A DNA stretch of 64,000 nucleotides from Opitutaceae bacterium (lineage in GTDB: Bacteria > Verrucomicrobiota > Verrucomicrobiia > Opitutales > Opitutaceae). Within the stretch, counting starts at the first letter, position 1. Every line of letters starts with the position of its first letter. Location: positions 124,001 through 188,000 of the forward strand of contig JABTUS010000007.1 of NCBI GenBank assembly GCA_015075305.1, written 5' to 3'. The translations under genes and the position numbers were made by a program. The notes under the pieces are model-generated. The model saw nothing but the letters and a program-made list of their open reading frames with translations. It searched no databases and had not been told where the DNA came from. Positions 1 to 8,133 of this stretch are shown here, in pieces.

Positions 1-335
1 CAGGTGAGCGGTTTGGTAAACCGAATTTCGACGGCGAACGTATCGGCTTCGTGCTCACGATCCGCTTGCAGCTCCGGTTGCGCGCGCACGCGCGCCAAGG
101 TGTGTTCCTCAATCGCCAAGAACAGAGGCGCGAGGTTGTGGCCGCGCACGACCACCAACCAATCGCCGACCTCGATCTTGATCGTGTCCGGCTCCGCGTA
201 ATCCCAGCGCGCCTCGACATAGTGCATCCACGGCAGATTCCGGCGCTGATCCTTGCCATCGTCGAACGTGACGTGGCTCGGGTTCGCGCCCGCATCGAAA
301 TACAGCTTCGGTTTTCTGAGCGGAGCGCGTTCCAT
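1..335 (-). CDS. hypothetical protein downstream of relaxase (partial, cut by window edge)
   Basis: An open frame of about 111 residues runs from the ATG at 335 to the window edge with no stop, so the 3' end is missing. Its ATG overlaps the relaxase stop by one base (TGATG), so it is probably translationally coupled to the relaxase and belongs to the transfer module. The visible part has no signal peptide or membrane segment; it starts MERAPLRKPKLYFDAG and has a strand-rich middle (IKIEIGDWLVVVRGHN). I do not recognise the family. It could be a small accessory protein of the mobilisation operon. Confidence 0.6.
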   Translation of the reverse strand, partial: MERAPLRKPKLYFDAGANPSHVTFDDGKDQRRNLPWMHYVEARWDYAEPDTIKIEVGDWLVVVRGHNLAPLFLAIEEHTLARVRAQPELQADREHEADTFAVEIRFTKPLT

Positions 336-3058
336 CACGCCTTCCTCCCTTCACCCTGAGCCGTTGCGAGCCCGCGCAGCTTCCTGACGGCGCTGTGCCA
401 GGCTTCCCGCACGCCAGCCCGCAGACCGCGTGTGGCCCTCGGGGCAAGTCGCTCATCGAGCGTGAGCCGATGCCGGGCCATGAACTCCGTGGCCAATTCG
501 CGGCCCGGATCGGGCCGCGCGAGCCGGCTCAGGATTTCCGCCTTGTTGGAAAGATAGATGGCATGAGCGCCACGATAGCGGGTGTTGCCGACGTAGAATT
601 GGCGACGGGCCAGCGCCCGCATGGCGACCTCGCCCAAGACCAGCAGCGATTCCTCCGACGTGCTGCCCTGCGAACGGTAGGACGTAAGCGCGTGACCGTA
701 GGTCCACGCGGCAAACGTGCGAGGCAGCTCCCGCCCATCGGTGAACACGATGCGATCCGCTTTCGGATCGACCTGCGCCACCTCCTTGAAATCGCCGTTC
801 GCGAATCCCGCATCGTCTTCCCGCCCGCGAATCAAGAGCCGGTCGCCCACGGACACGGCGAGCGATTGCGCCCGGCCCACTTCGAACGCCGCCCGTTGCT
901 TGCGGGTGATCTTCGCCTCTCGACCCTTGGGACCGCGCACCCGCAGACCATCGGGCAGGACGGCGATGACCTCAGCCGCGACGCCTCGCTTGAAAAAGCG
1001 CGTATCCCGCGCGAACAGCAACCGGTCGCCGGGGCGGTATTGGTCCCAATGGATCTTCTGCTCCTCCGTCCACGTGAGCGGTTTCACGGCCTCGCGCGTG
1101 ACCTCGGCTTCGCCCAGCAGGCCCGCCTGTCGGAGCGCGGGCCGCACCTGCGCATTGAAGCGCTCGATTTCCTCCCAGAACGGAATCACCACGAGCGTTT
1201 CGATCCCACGCATCCGATTGCCCACATAGTGCTCCGCCGCCTGGGCAAACATGGCGTTGTCGTCCGCCGCCTCACGGATCAAACCGCGCCGGTCGGCAAA
1301 GCCGAAGGCCTCGGCGACGGCTCCGGTGGCGAGCAGACGGCTGAAGCGCCGGTCCGCCTCGTTGCGCTGGCGTAGGACTTCGGCGAGTCGAACGACCGGC
1401 GTTCCGGAATGCCGGATGACGTTTCGGAGCGCGTCGCCCCGCTGCACGCTGTAATGCTGCTTCGTATCCCCCACGAGGAGCAGTCGCGCGCGGACCTCGG
1501 TCGCGATCCGCGTGACCTGATCCAATTGCTGCGTCGAAAGGAGCCCGGCTTCGTCGATCAACACGACCCGGCCGGCCGCCTGCGCCTGCATCGTTTCGCT
1601 GACGAGGAAGCGTTGCACCGTATCCGCCTGTTCCAGGCCACTGGCCAGCATGGCATCCCGCGCCCGGGTGGTCGGGGCGAGCGGAAGGAACCGAGTGCCG
1701 CCGGCCCCGAGGTGTGCGCGTTCGATGGCGGTCAACACGGTCGTCTTGCCCGTGCCGGCGTCGCCGATCAGGACGCTCAGAAAGTCCCGGCTTTCGAGCA
1801 GCGCGGTCGCGGCCGAACGCTGGCCGGCGGTCAGTTCTGGCGGAAGCTGCGTCGGATCGCCCAAAGGGAAGCGTTGGTTGCGGCCGACGCGCACGCGCTG
1901 CACCGCCGCGTCCTCTTCGCGCCGGATTGGCCGCAGGCTCATCTCGCCGTCCTTACGAATCGCATCCGGGTGGACTTCGAGCGCCTCGCGCAGTTCGCGC
2001 CAGCGGTAGAAATCCGGGTGCAGTTCGAGCGCGGCGTTCAGCACCTCACCCTCGCGGACGACACTGCTGCGCTCGTAAACATGGCGCAGCGCCGCTTCGA
2101 GAACCGAACGTGTGTTGCCGTGCGACCATTGCATGCGCGGTGCTTGTTGGCGTGCGGCGCGGACAAGACCGTCGAGCGCGCGTGCTTCGTCGGCGTTCAA
2201 CTCCGCGCGTTGCTTCGCTCGCACGGCCGGGGTGGAGATTTCCGTGAGTTTATCCTCGCGCGATTCGCGGACGAGAATCTCGACCTCCCGCTTCGTGGGC
2301 TTGCGCCCCTTGTTCGCCGCGAACTCCTCCGCCAGGCGTTGCACCTGCCGGGTGCGCTTCGAGAAGCGCTCGCGCAGGTGCTCGACCCCGCGCACGGCAA
2401 AGCCCTTCGAGTTCATTTCATACGGTTCGTAGCCCAGCGACCGCAGCCGCGAGGCTAGCTCGCGATACATGACCTGCCGCAGATACGCCGAGGCGCGCAG
2501 CATCTCGACCGGTTGTAGCGCGAGCCATTCGTTGCGCGCGGCGTCCCACGTCGCATTCGCGAGCACCGCATGCCCATGCAACTGCGGATCGAGGTCGCGA
2601 CTCGCATCATGGAAAAACAACGCCCCGACGAAATTTCCCGTGAGACGGAAGGCTTCCGTTCCGGCCGCTTCGCCGCGACGCTCACGCACCGCCGCGAAGC
2701 GCTCCATTTCGGCGAGCGCCGTTTTCACGGATTCCACGAACGCTTCGCGGACCCTCTCATCGCCCCCGACCATCGCCAGCACACTCACGTCCTTCGGCGC
2801 GGAGAGTTGCACATCGAAGAACGCGACCCGGTTGGCCTGATCCCGTGCGGTGAGTGCTTCGCCGGTCCCCGGGTGCCGATTCTGCCGCAAGGCCTCGAAT
2901 GATTTGTCGGTGACCGGTCCCGTCAGTCCGAGCGCTCGGGCACCTTCGCCGATCCACTCGCCGCGCACCTCCTTTTCGCCTTCCGACCAGTAATCGTTCT
3001 TCCGCAGGTGATGCGAAAGGTAAGTGGCTCCGTTCCGAATGACTCCCACGGTGATCAT
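335..3058 (-). CDS. MobF-family conjugative relaxase-helicase (TrwC/TraI-like)
   Basis: Nicks and unwinds the transferred DNA strand in conjugation. I chose the ATG at 3058 (protein starts MITVGVIRNG, 907 aa) because TrwC-type relaxases begin here; a GTG at 3139 would add 27 residues. Candidate catalytic tyrosines lie near residues 13 and 23. The metal-binding three-His motif is H150, H161, H163 (HDASRDLDPQLHGHA). The helicase domain has Walker A GDAGTGKT at about 432-439 and Walker B VLIDEAG at about 499-505. Length and domain order fit MobF enzymes. It is divergent from the coupling protein gene across a hairpin-rich gap. It indicates an integrative conjugative element or integrated plasmid rather than a phage. 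Confidence 0.9.
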   Translation of the reverse strand: MITVGVIRNGATYLSHHLRKNDYWSEGEKEVRGEWIGEGARALGLTGPVTDKSFEALRQNRHPGTGEALTARDQANRVAFFDVQLSAPKDVSVLAMVGGDERVREAFVESVKTALAEMERFAAVRERRGEAAGTEAFRLTGNFVGALFFHDASRDLDPQLHGHAVLANATWDAARNEWLALQPVEMLRASAYLRQVMYRELASRLRSLGYEPYEMNSKGFAVRGVEHLRERFSKRTRQVQRLAEEFAANKGRKPTKREVEILVRESREDKLTEISTPAVRAKQRAELNADEARALDGLVRAARQQAPRMQWSHGNTRSVLEAALRHVYERSSVVREGEVLNAALELHPDFYRWRELREALEVHPDAIRKDGEMSLRPIRREEDAAVQRVRVGRNQRFPLGDPTQLPPELTAGQRSAATALLESRDFLSVLIGDAGTGKTTVLTAIERAHLGAGGTRFLPLAPTTRARDAMLASGLEQADTVQRFLVSETMQAQAAGRVVLIDEAGLLSTQQLDQVTRIATEVRARLLLVGDTKQHYSVQRGDALRNVIRHSGTPVVRLAEVLRQRNEADRRFSRLLATGAVAEAFGFADRRGLIREAADDNAMFAQAAEHYVGNRMRGIETLVVIPFWEEIERFNAQVRPALRQAGLLGEAEVTREAVKPLTWTEEQKIHWDQYRPGDRLLFARDTRFFKRGVAAEVIAVLPDGLRVRGPKGREAKITRKQRAAFEVGRAQSLAVSVGDRLLIRGREDDAGFANGDFKEVAQVDPKADRIVFTDGRELPRTFAAWTYGHALTSYRSQGSTSEESLLVLGEVAMRALARRQFYVGNTRYRGAHAIYLSNKAEILSRLARPDPGRELATEFMARHRLTLDERLAPRATRGLRAGVREAWHSAVRKLRGLATAQGEGRKA

Positions 3059-3379
3059 GCCATCATCACGCCCGAACAAGCCGTCCACCTCAACGGAGCG
3101 CCCCTCCCGATTCCGGGGTAGCGGGCCTACCGGTCGCACGGTAGTCCTCCGCTTCGTGGGCGGACATCAGCGGCTACGATGAGCTGGGAAGGTCGGCGAA
3201 AATCCCCCACGCTTGTTTGGCCACAGACGCAATACCCTAACGAGTTCGTTGGGATCGGGCCATCGAGCTTTCACAGATCGGCCAAACGCGCGCGGGACCG
3301 GCCGAACTACCCTTTTTTCGGTAGGGTCGCTGCCTCGCGGATTCGGCGAAAGCGCGCTTCGTTCTCCGCACGATCGGTG
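3059..3379. other. candidate origin of transfer (oriT) between divergent transfer genes
   Basis: This 321-base interval between the relaxase and coupling-protein starts holds no good gene and several inverted repeats: an 8-base pair GTTTGGCC (3215-3222) with GGCCAAAC (3280-3287); a near-perfect hairpin CCCTAACGA (3235-3243) with TCGTTGGG (3246-3253), one bulge; and CTACC (3307-3311) with GGTAG (3320-3324). MobF oriT sites usually lie beside their relaxase gene, so the position fits. The nic site cannot be named from sequence alone. The interval must also hold promoters for both genes. Confidence 0.4.
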
Positions 3380-5005
3380 ATGAAAACGCTCCCGGCACCT
3401 CACGTTTTGATGCGCCAATGGCTGCACGATCCGCAAGCCATCACGGTAGCTGCGTTCGCAGTTTCCGCCCTGTTTCTGGGCATCGCAGGATGGCTGATTC
3501 AGCGGAATCTTCGCCACAACGAGCCGGGGCTGCGCCTCCCGCTGGCGCTCCCTTTTGCCCTCGCGATCTCCGCCTCCGGTCTGTTCGGGGCAATCCGGTT
3601 GCCCTCACCTTGGGGATACGTTGTCGGGGCCGTCCTGTGCGCGCTGGCGGGCGGATTATTCTACTACGCCGACCATCGCCGCTACGTGCGCGACCCCGCT
3701 GGCAAGGTGGTGGCGGACCGGTGGCAAATCGTGCTGGCGTTCGCCGGATTCAAGTGGACACGGGACAAGGCCAACCGGCACTTCTTCTTCTCCGGTGACA
3801 CCGGTTCCGGCAAAACCTCAGGCATGAACGGCCTGCTCGCCGACCTGATGCGGCGCAATCCCACGCTCGGCGGCGTGGTCATGGCGAACAAGGGCGACGA
3901 GTGGTTTTACCTCGAATGGCTCGCGAAGAAGTATGGCCGCGAGCACGACATCATCCGCCTGCGTCCGCGGTTGGTCGGCGAGCCGGGCAAGGCAATCCAC
4001 CGTCTGAACGTCACGGGCGACGCCCGGTTGCCGTTCACGACCCGGGCGCGGATTTTGGTCGATACGGCCGCCGCCCTGAATCCGAAAGATGAAAAAGGCT
4101 TCTTCAAAGTGAAGGGCGCCGCCCACATCGGGCGGGCCTTTGAATTGCTCGCCGACATCGGCCGGCCCACGACCGCGACCAACGCCTACGACCTGCTGAC
4201 CTCGGAAAGGGAGCTGAAGGCGGCGTTGGAGAAGCTCACGGAACTGGAGCCGACCGAGCGCCGTATTCGCCTCGCCGAGACCTTGGAGCAGACCTACCTG
4301 AAGCATGAGGCGAAGGAGCAACGGGCCGGCGAGATCGGCACCTCCCAGAACTACCTCGAATATCTCGGCACGGCCGAAATCGCTGAAATTTTCAGCTCCA
4401 ATGAGCCGGACACTTGCACCATGGCCGACGTCGATAAGGGCAAAATCTTCTGCATCGACGTGCCCCAGGACTACACCACGGAGCGGCAGTATGTGTTCAC
4501 CGTCATCAAGCTTCTGCTCTACCGGCACGCCCTCCGGCGCTACGCGCTACCCCCTTGGCAGAAGTATGCGCTGAACCAGCTCGTCTACGTCGGCGACGAG
4601 TTCCAGAACGCCATCACCGCCAGCCACGACGGCACCAGCGACTTCAACGTCATCGACCGGCTCCGCGATTGCATGCTCATGCTGGTGGTGTCCGCGCAGG
4701 CCTTCGAGTCGTTGATTCCGCCTCAAACCAAGGAACAAGCCGAGGTTCTGGCCCTCAATCTTAAGAACCTCGTGATGTATCGGGCCGCGTCCGAGGTCGA
4801 CGCTCTCCGGTGTGCGAATGCGTTGGGTAAACACTGGGTTGAGCGTGCCACCCGGACCGTGCATTTGGACCATACGGCCCACACGTATCAGCGGGTGGAG
4901 GAGTATCGGATCAAGCCGCACGAGTTCAGGAGCCTGCCCGACCACACCGCTGTTGTGCGTCACTGCACGAATGGCTTCAAAAAAGTCTCCCTCCGGCCGT
5001 CCTAA
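3380..5005 (+). CDS. type IV coupling protein (VirD4/TraD-like ATPase)
   Basis: Inner-membrane ATPase that hands the relaxase-DNA complex to a type IV secretion channel. The ATG at 3380 (541 aa, MKTLPAPHVL) is preferred because the extra N-terminus from an ATG at 3179 is basic, low-complexity and lies in the putative oriT. Three hydrophobic segments lie near residues 21-41, 52-72 and 79-97, more than the usual two. Walker A is GDTGSGKT at 139-146 and Walker B is YVGDEF at about 403-408, followed by the QNAI stretch typical of the TraD family. Divergent from the relaxase, it completes a minimal mobilisation pair. No type IV channel genes are visible in the window. Confidence 0.85.
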   Translation: MKTLPAPHVLMRQWLHDPQAITVAAFAVSALFLGIAGWLIQRNLRHNEPGLRLPLALPFALAISASGLFGAIRLPSPWGYVVGAVLCALAGGLFYYADHRRYVRDPAGKVVADRWQIVLAFAGFKWTRDKANRHFFFSGDTGSGKTSGMNGLLADLMRRNPTLGGVVMANKGDEWFYLEWLAKKYGREHDIIRLRPRLVGEPGKAIHRLNVTGDARLPFTTRARILVDTAAALNPKDEKGFFKVKGAAHIGRAFELLADIGRPTTATNAYDLLTSERELKAALEKLTELEPTERRIRLAETLEQTYLKHEAKEQRAGEIGTSQNYLEYLGTAEIAEIFSSNEPDTCTMADVDKGKIFCIDVPQDYTTERQYVFTVIKLLLYRHALRRYALPPWQKYALNQLVYVGDEFQNAITASHDGTSDFNVIDRLRDCMLMLVVSAQAFESLIPPQTKEQAEVLALNLKNLVMYRAASEVDALRCANALGKHWVERATRTVHLDHTAHTYQRVEEYRIKPHEFRSLPDHTAVVRHCTNGFKKVSLRPS

Positions 5006-5029
5006 TCGCCTATACTACACTTTCGTTCG

Positions 5030-5305
5030 ATGAACCCCCAAAAGAGCCCTGAAATCACCGTCCAAACCCTGCTCGCCCTCCGCAAGGAGGAGGACGCAGT
5101 CCGGCTGATCACCGAGCGCCTGCGGGTGAAGGAGATGGGGCCGGCCGACCACATTCGCACGAAGCACGAGGTGAAGGCGTTCGTGGATTCTGGCGCGGAA
5201 TCACTGGCAAAGACTCTCTTGGAAAAGGCAACTGAACGGCTTGGAACGGTTCAGAATCTGGCCATCAAAAATTCCATGATCCGCGAAAACCGGATGGTTC
5301 AATAG
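5030..5305 (+). CDS. small hypothetical protein downstream of coupling protein
   Basis: A 91-residue charged, helical protein (MNPQKSPEITVQTLLALRKE) starting 24 bases after the coupling-protein stop. No membrane segment, signal peptide or Cys. A TATACT box at 5011-5016 lies upstream, so it may have its own promoter as well as readthrough. Position suggests a small accessory protein of the transfer module, but no family is recognised. It is short enough that a chance frame cannot be excluded, though its codon use resembles the upstream gene. Confidence 0.55.
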   Translation: MNPQKSPEITVQTLLALRKEEDAVRLITERLRVKEMGPADHIRTKHEVKAFVDSGAESLAKTLLEKATERLGTVQNLAIKNSMIRENRMVQ

Positions 5306-5373
5306 AGCAAGAGTGCGCCCCCGTTTCCAAAGTTTATCCTGGGCAAACCTGCGAAACCGGTCATTCTTGTCGA

Positions 5374-5649
5374 ATGCCTTCCTTACTCGAACGTGAAATC
5401 GCAGACGCTTGTGTGGGCACAGCAGCAGGCACCACGTCACGTATGCAAGCATTGGCTAAAATTCGCTGGGTGCTAGCCACAGAAAACGGCATGTTCGTGA
5501 TGGTCGATTCCGTTGCGCGCGTCCGTCTCACGGACCACCTAAGCGAAGCCACTATCTACGACGGACGAGACAACGAAACTTTGAAATGCAGATTCATGGA
5601 GAGCATATTGAGGGTGCCCCTCTTCGTCGTTCTTCTCGACAACGAATAA
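5374..5649 (+). CDS. small hypothetical protein
   Basis: A 91-residue frame (MPSLLEREIADACVGT) ending 5 bases before the next gene, so the two probably form a pair. It reads as a compact soluble alpha/beta protein with a hydrophobic C-terminus (VPLFVVLLDNE). No recognisable domain. Base composition is less GC-rich than the transfer genes and closer to the defence operon on its right, suggesting it belongs to the same inserted cargo. No clear ribosome site. Confidence 0.5.
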   Translation: MPSLLEREIADACVGTAAGTTSRMQALAKIRWVLATENGMFVMVDSVARVRLTDHLSEATIYDGRDNETLKCRFMESILRVPLFVVLLDNE

Positions 5650-5654
5650 CTCCT

Positions 5655-6188
5655 ATGGGGCTGACGTATCATTTCCAATTCGTGGCGCCAGCGACCGTAG
5701 AGTCCACCGACTTGGCGGATTTCTTGCTTGGGGTTGAATATGAGGCAAAGGCCGCGGGATTTGATCCGACGATTGTAGTCAATGCGCCATTCGATACAGT
5801 AGAACAGCGACAGTTTGCCCGAAGGCTCACGACAGGGATTGCGGTCGAGGGTGAAAAACTAAAGGGCGTTGGATTGTCGAAGCATCAATTTGTTATTGCT
5901 CATGATCCCTCAACCGGTTGCTGCCGAATCGGCCCTGCTCACGGTGTCCTATTGGTGGTTACGAATGAGCGAGGGGTGGAGGTGGTGTTCGGCTTTTTTC
6001 GTTATCCCGCAGTGATCAAAGACGATTCTGGCACGGAGTTAATGCCAATGCCAACAGGCGCGGAGTGGACATTCTCGGAATTCCTTAAGTCGCCCGACCC
6101 ACGTTACCGAGGGATCATTAGGCTCTTCAAAGATGCTGGCTATCTGGCGTTGGAGCACGACGACTACGGAGTAACCGTTCCGGCATAG
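5655..6188 (+). CDS. hypothetical protein
   Basis: A 177-residue protein starting at the ATG at 5655 (MGLTYHFQFVAPATVE); a longer frame opens at 5586 but would overlap the upstream gene. Soluble, strand-rich, no signal peptide. Its last 62 bases overlap the end of the convergent Vsr-type gene, an unusually deep tail-to-tail overlap. I do not recognise the family. Position directly beside the defence operon makes a defence-island passenger possible, but nothing in the sequence states a function. Confidence 0.6.
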   Translation: MGLTYHFQFVAPATVESTDLADFLLGVEYEAKAAGFDPTIVVNAPFDTVEQRQFARRLTTGIAVEGEKLKGVGLSKHQFVIAHDPSTGCCRIGPAHGVLLVVTNERGVEVVFGFFRYPAVIKDDSGTELMPMPTGAEWTFSEFLKSPDPRYRGIIRLFKDAGYLALEHDDYGVTVPA

Positions 6189-6618
6189 CGGTAATTTCTA
6201 ACGCTCTTTTCTCAATGAGCCTGCGGAACGCAGCCACTGTTACTTCCGTCTTCTGTGGAACCAAGGCGTGCTCCCAGATTCGCACCACCTTCCAGCCGTT
6301 TTTCCGAAGCGTGCGATTCACCAGGCGATCACGATCTTGATTGCGGCTGATCTTCTGAGTCCAAAATTCCGTCCGGCTCTGGGGGAGCCGAAAGTGCTTC
6401 GGACAAGCGTGCCAAAAGCACCCATCTACAAAAACAGCGAGGCGGATTTTTGCGAAAACGAAGTCTGGTTTGCCAACCATTGTGTAGCCCCGCCGCCAGC
6501 CGGTGATACCACGGACTTTAAAGATTTCGATCAGCCGAAGCTCAGTATCCTTGTTTCCTGAGGACCGGATACGAGACATCACCGCAGAGCGTTTGGCCTT
6601 GGTGAATACGTCTGTCAT
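6127..6618 (-). CDS. vsr: Vsr-type very-short-patch-repair endonuclease
   Basis: A 163-residue protein with the family layout: N-terminal RSAVMSRIRSSGNKDTE, then GKPDFVF and the core VFVDGCFWHACPKHF, which carries the catalytic Asp and the zinc-site His/Cys, and late in the protein RKNGWKVVRIWEHAL. Vsr enzymes nick beside T:G mismatches that arise when 5-methylcytosine deaminates, and are usually encoded next to a C5 methyltransferase, as here: the methyltransferase ends 20 bases upstream. Last gene of the defence operon. It could repair methylation damage or have been recruited as a nuclease of the system. Confidence 0.9.
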   Translation of the reverse strand: MTDVFTKAKRSAVMSRIRSSGNKDTELRLIEIFKVRGITGWRRGYTMVGKPDFVFAKIRLAVFVDGCFWHACPKHFRLPQSRTEFWTQKISRNQDRDRLVNRTLRKNGWKVVRIWEHALVPQKTEVTVAAFRRLIEKRALEITAMPERLLRSRRAPTPDSQHL

Positions 6619-6638
6619 TCTTAAGCAAGATCTGAAAC

Positions 6639-8133
6639 TTAACGCAGGATATCCGCCACCAAACCTCCGATTTGCTTGGCGAGATAGGGGGGCACGGCAT
6701 TACCAACTTGTTTGTATTGCTCGGTCACAGGTCCCTCAAAAAAATACGTGTCTGGAAATGTTTGGAGCCTCGCGCCTTCGCGCACGGAGAGGCTGCGGCA
6801 CTGGCTCGGATCGTGATGAATGTAGTAGTGCCCGTCCTTCGCGATATGGCACGTGATTGTTGTCGAAGGGCGCCCGCTTAGTTGAACCCGGAATCTATCG
6901 GCGAAGGGAATGTCTTTGGCGTCACCCTTCACGTTTTCATGATTCGGGCGAAGGTAGTGAGGAACATCGGCTAGGCTCGGTGAGCGTTCATGAACGGCGG
7001 CATATGCCGACCAGAAAAAATAGCGGCGAAGGTCTGACGCCATGTGGCCCCGGCTGTTGTGATTCAAAACGCCGCCAACAACACTTCCGTCCAACCACGA
7101 CGAGAGTTTCCGACTTTGCGACTCCAGGGATAAATTGAGTGCCAAGCGGAAGAGCCGGATCAATGGCCTGCAACTGGACATCAATAAAACCGCGCATTTT
7201 AGCGTCCAAGTTATCAAATTTGTATCCACCTAGTTTCAGAATTTCATCGCGCCATTGATGTGCCGAATCCGGCTGGCGAGAAATGCGGCTGCGTATCGAC
7301 GGAAGCCCATCGAGCACATCATCGATAGTAACTCGGATATTTGTCGCAGGATTGAGTGTGCGGGCCTTAAGCTTAAGGTCACTTCGTATTCCGAGAATAA
7401 ACACACGGGACCTTGATTGAGGGACTCCGTGCTCCTCGGCATGCACTACAAACCGCCTTGGGTCAGTCTCACCTAAGTTGAGCAAATCACCGTAATCGTT
7501 GATTGGATGGAGATCGTAATCTGCGTCCCCGAGATCTTGGTAAATTCGAGCAAACATGCTTTCCCCGCCTAGCTTGGCTGACAAAAGCCCTGGGACGTTC
7601 TCCATGAGAAATACAGCCGGACGGAAGCGAGACACGATGCTTAGATATTCTTCGTAAAGGCGATGCTTCGGATCTGCCTCAAACTCTTCTCGCTTTTCAT
7701 GGCGGCGCCTCGCACGTCCAACCAAAGAATACGCTTGGCACGGTGGGCCGCCAATCAGCACGAACTCTTTACTTTTGTTTCTTTTCAATGCTGCGTCGAT
7801 CCGGGATTCGATTTCACGGTCGGTGCTCTCCGATTCGCCCATAGTGGCGCGCATAGCCTCCGCCTGAGCTGCAGCTCCAGCCACTCCTGAACGTTTGAAA
7901 AGTTCTTCGCGATTGATGCTAGTCTTCACATATGCCACATAATCAGCGAGATTCCCGCTGCGCCGAAGCAGCCGGAAGAGTGCCCGGAGTTCCAGTGTGC
8001 AGTGGGCGAACTCGTTCATTTCCACCGAGAGCGCCGTTTCGAAGACATGGTTTCCACGTGAATCAACGACGCTGGAAAAGCCTTCGTTCAAGCCGCCTGG
8101 GCCGGCGAACAAATCAATAAGAGGTATGGGCAT
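6639..8133 (-). pseudogene. drmMII: DNA C5-cytosine methyltransferase, DrmMII-like, split by a +1 frameshift
   Basis: The 5' frame (from the ATG at 8133) holds motif I DLFAGPGG (residues 7-14), the catalytic GPPCQ (129-133) and motif VI ENV (178-180). The C-terminal motifs, including SLSVREGARLQTFPD and QVGNAVPP, lie in the +1 frame, which is open from 7229 to the stop at 6639. The frames cross near 7090-7120, equivalent to one extra base. If real, the product lacks the late target-recognition region and motifs IX-X and should be inactive. In class-2 DISARM this enzyme marks self DNA. Its ATG overlaps the DrmB-like stop by one base (TAATG). A sequencing error is the main alternative. Confidence 0.85.

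Noticed and set aside
7080-7120. Programmed ribosomal frameshift in the methyltransferase
   Set aside because: No slippery run of A or T or obvious stimulatory hairpin at the frame change; mutation or base-call error is simpler.
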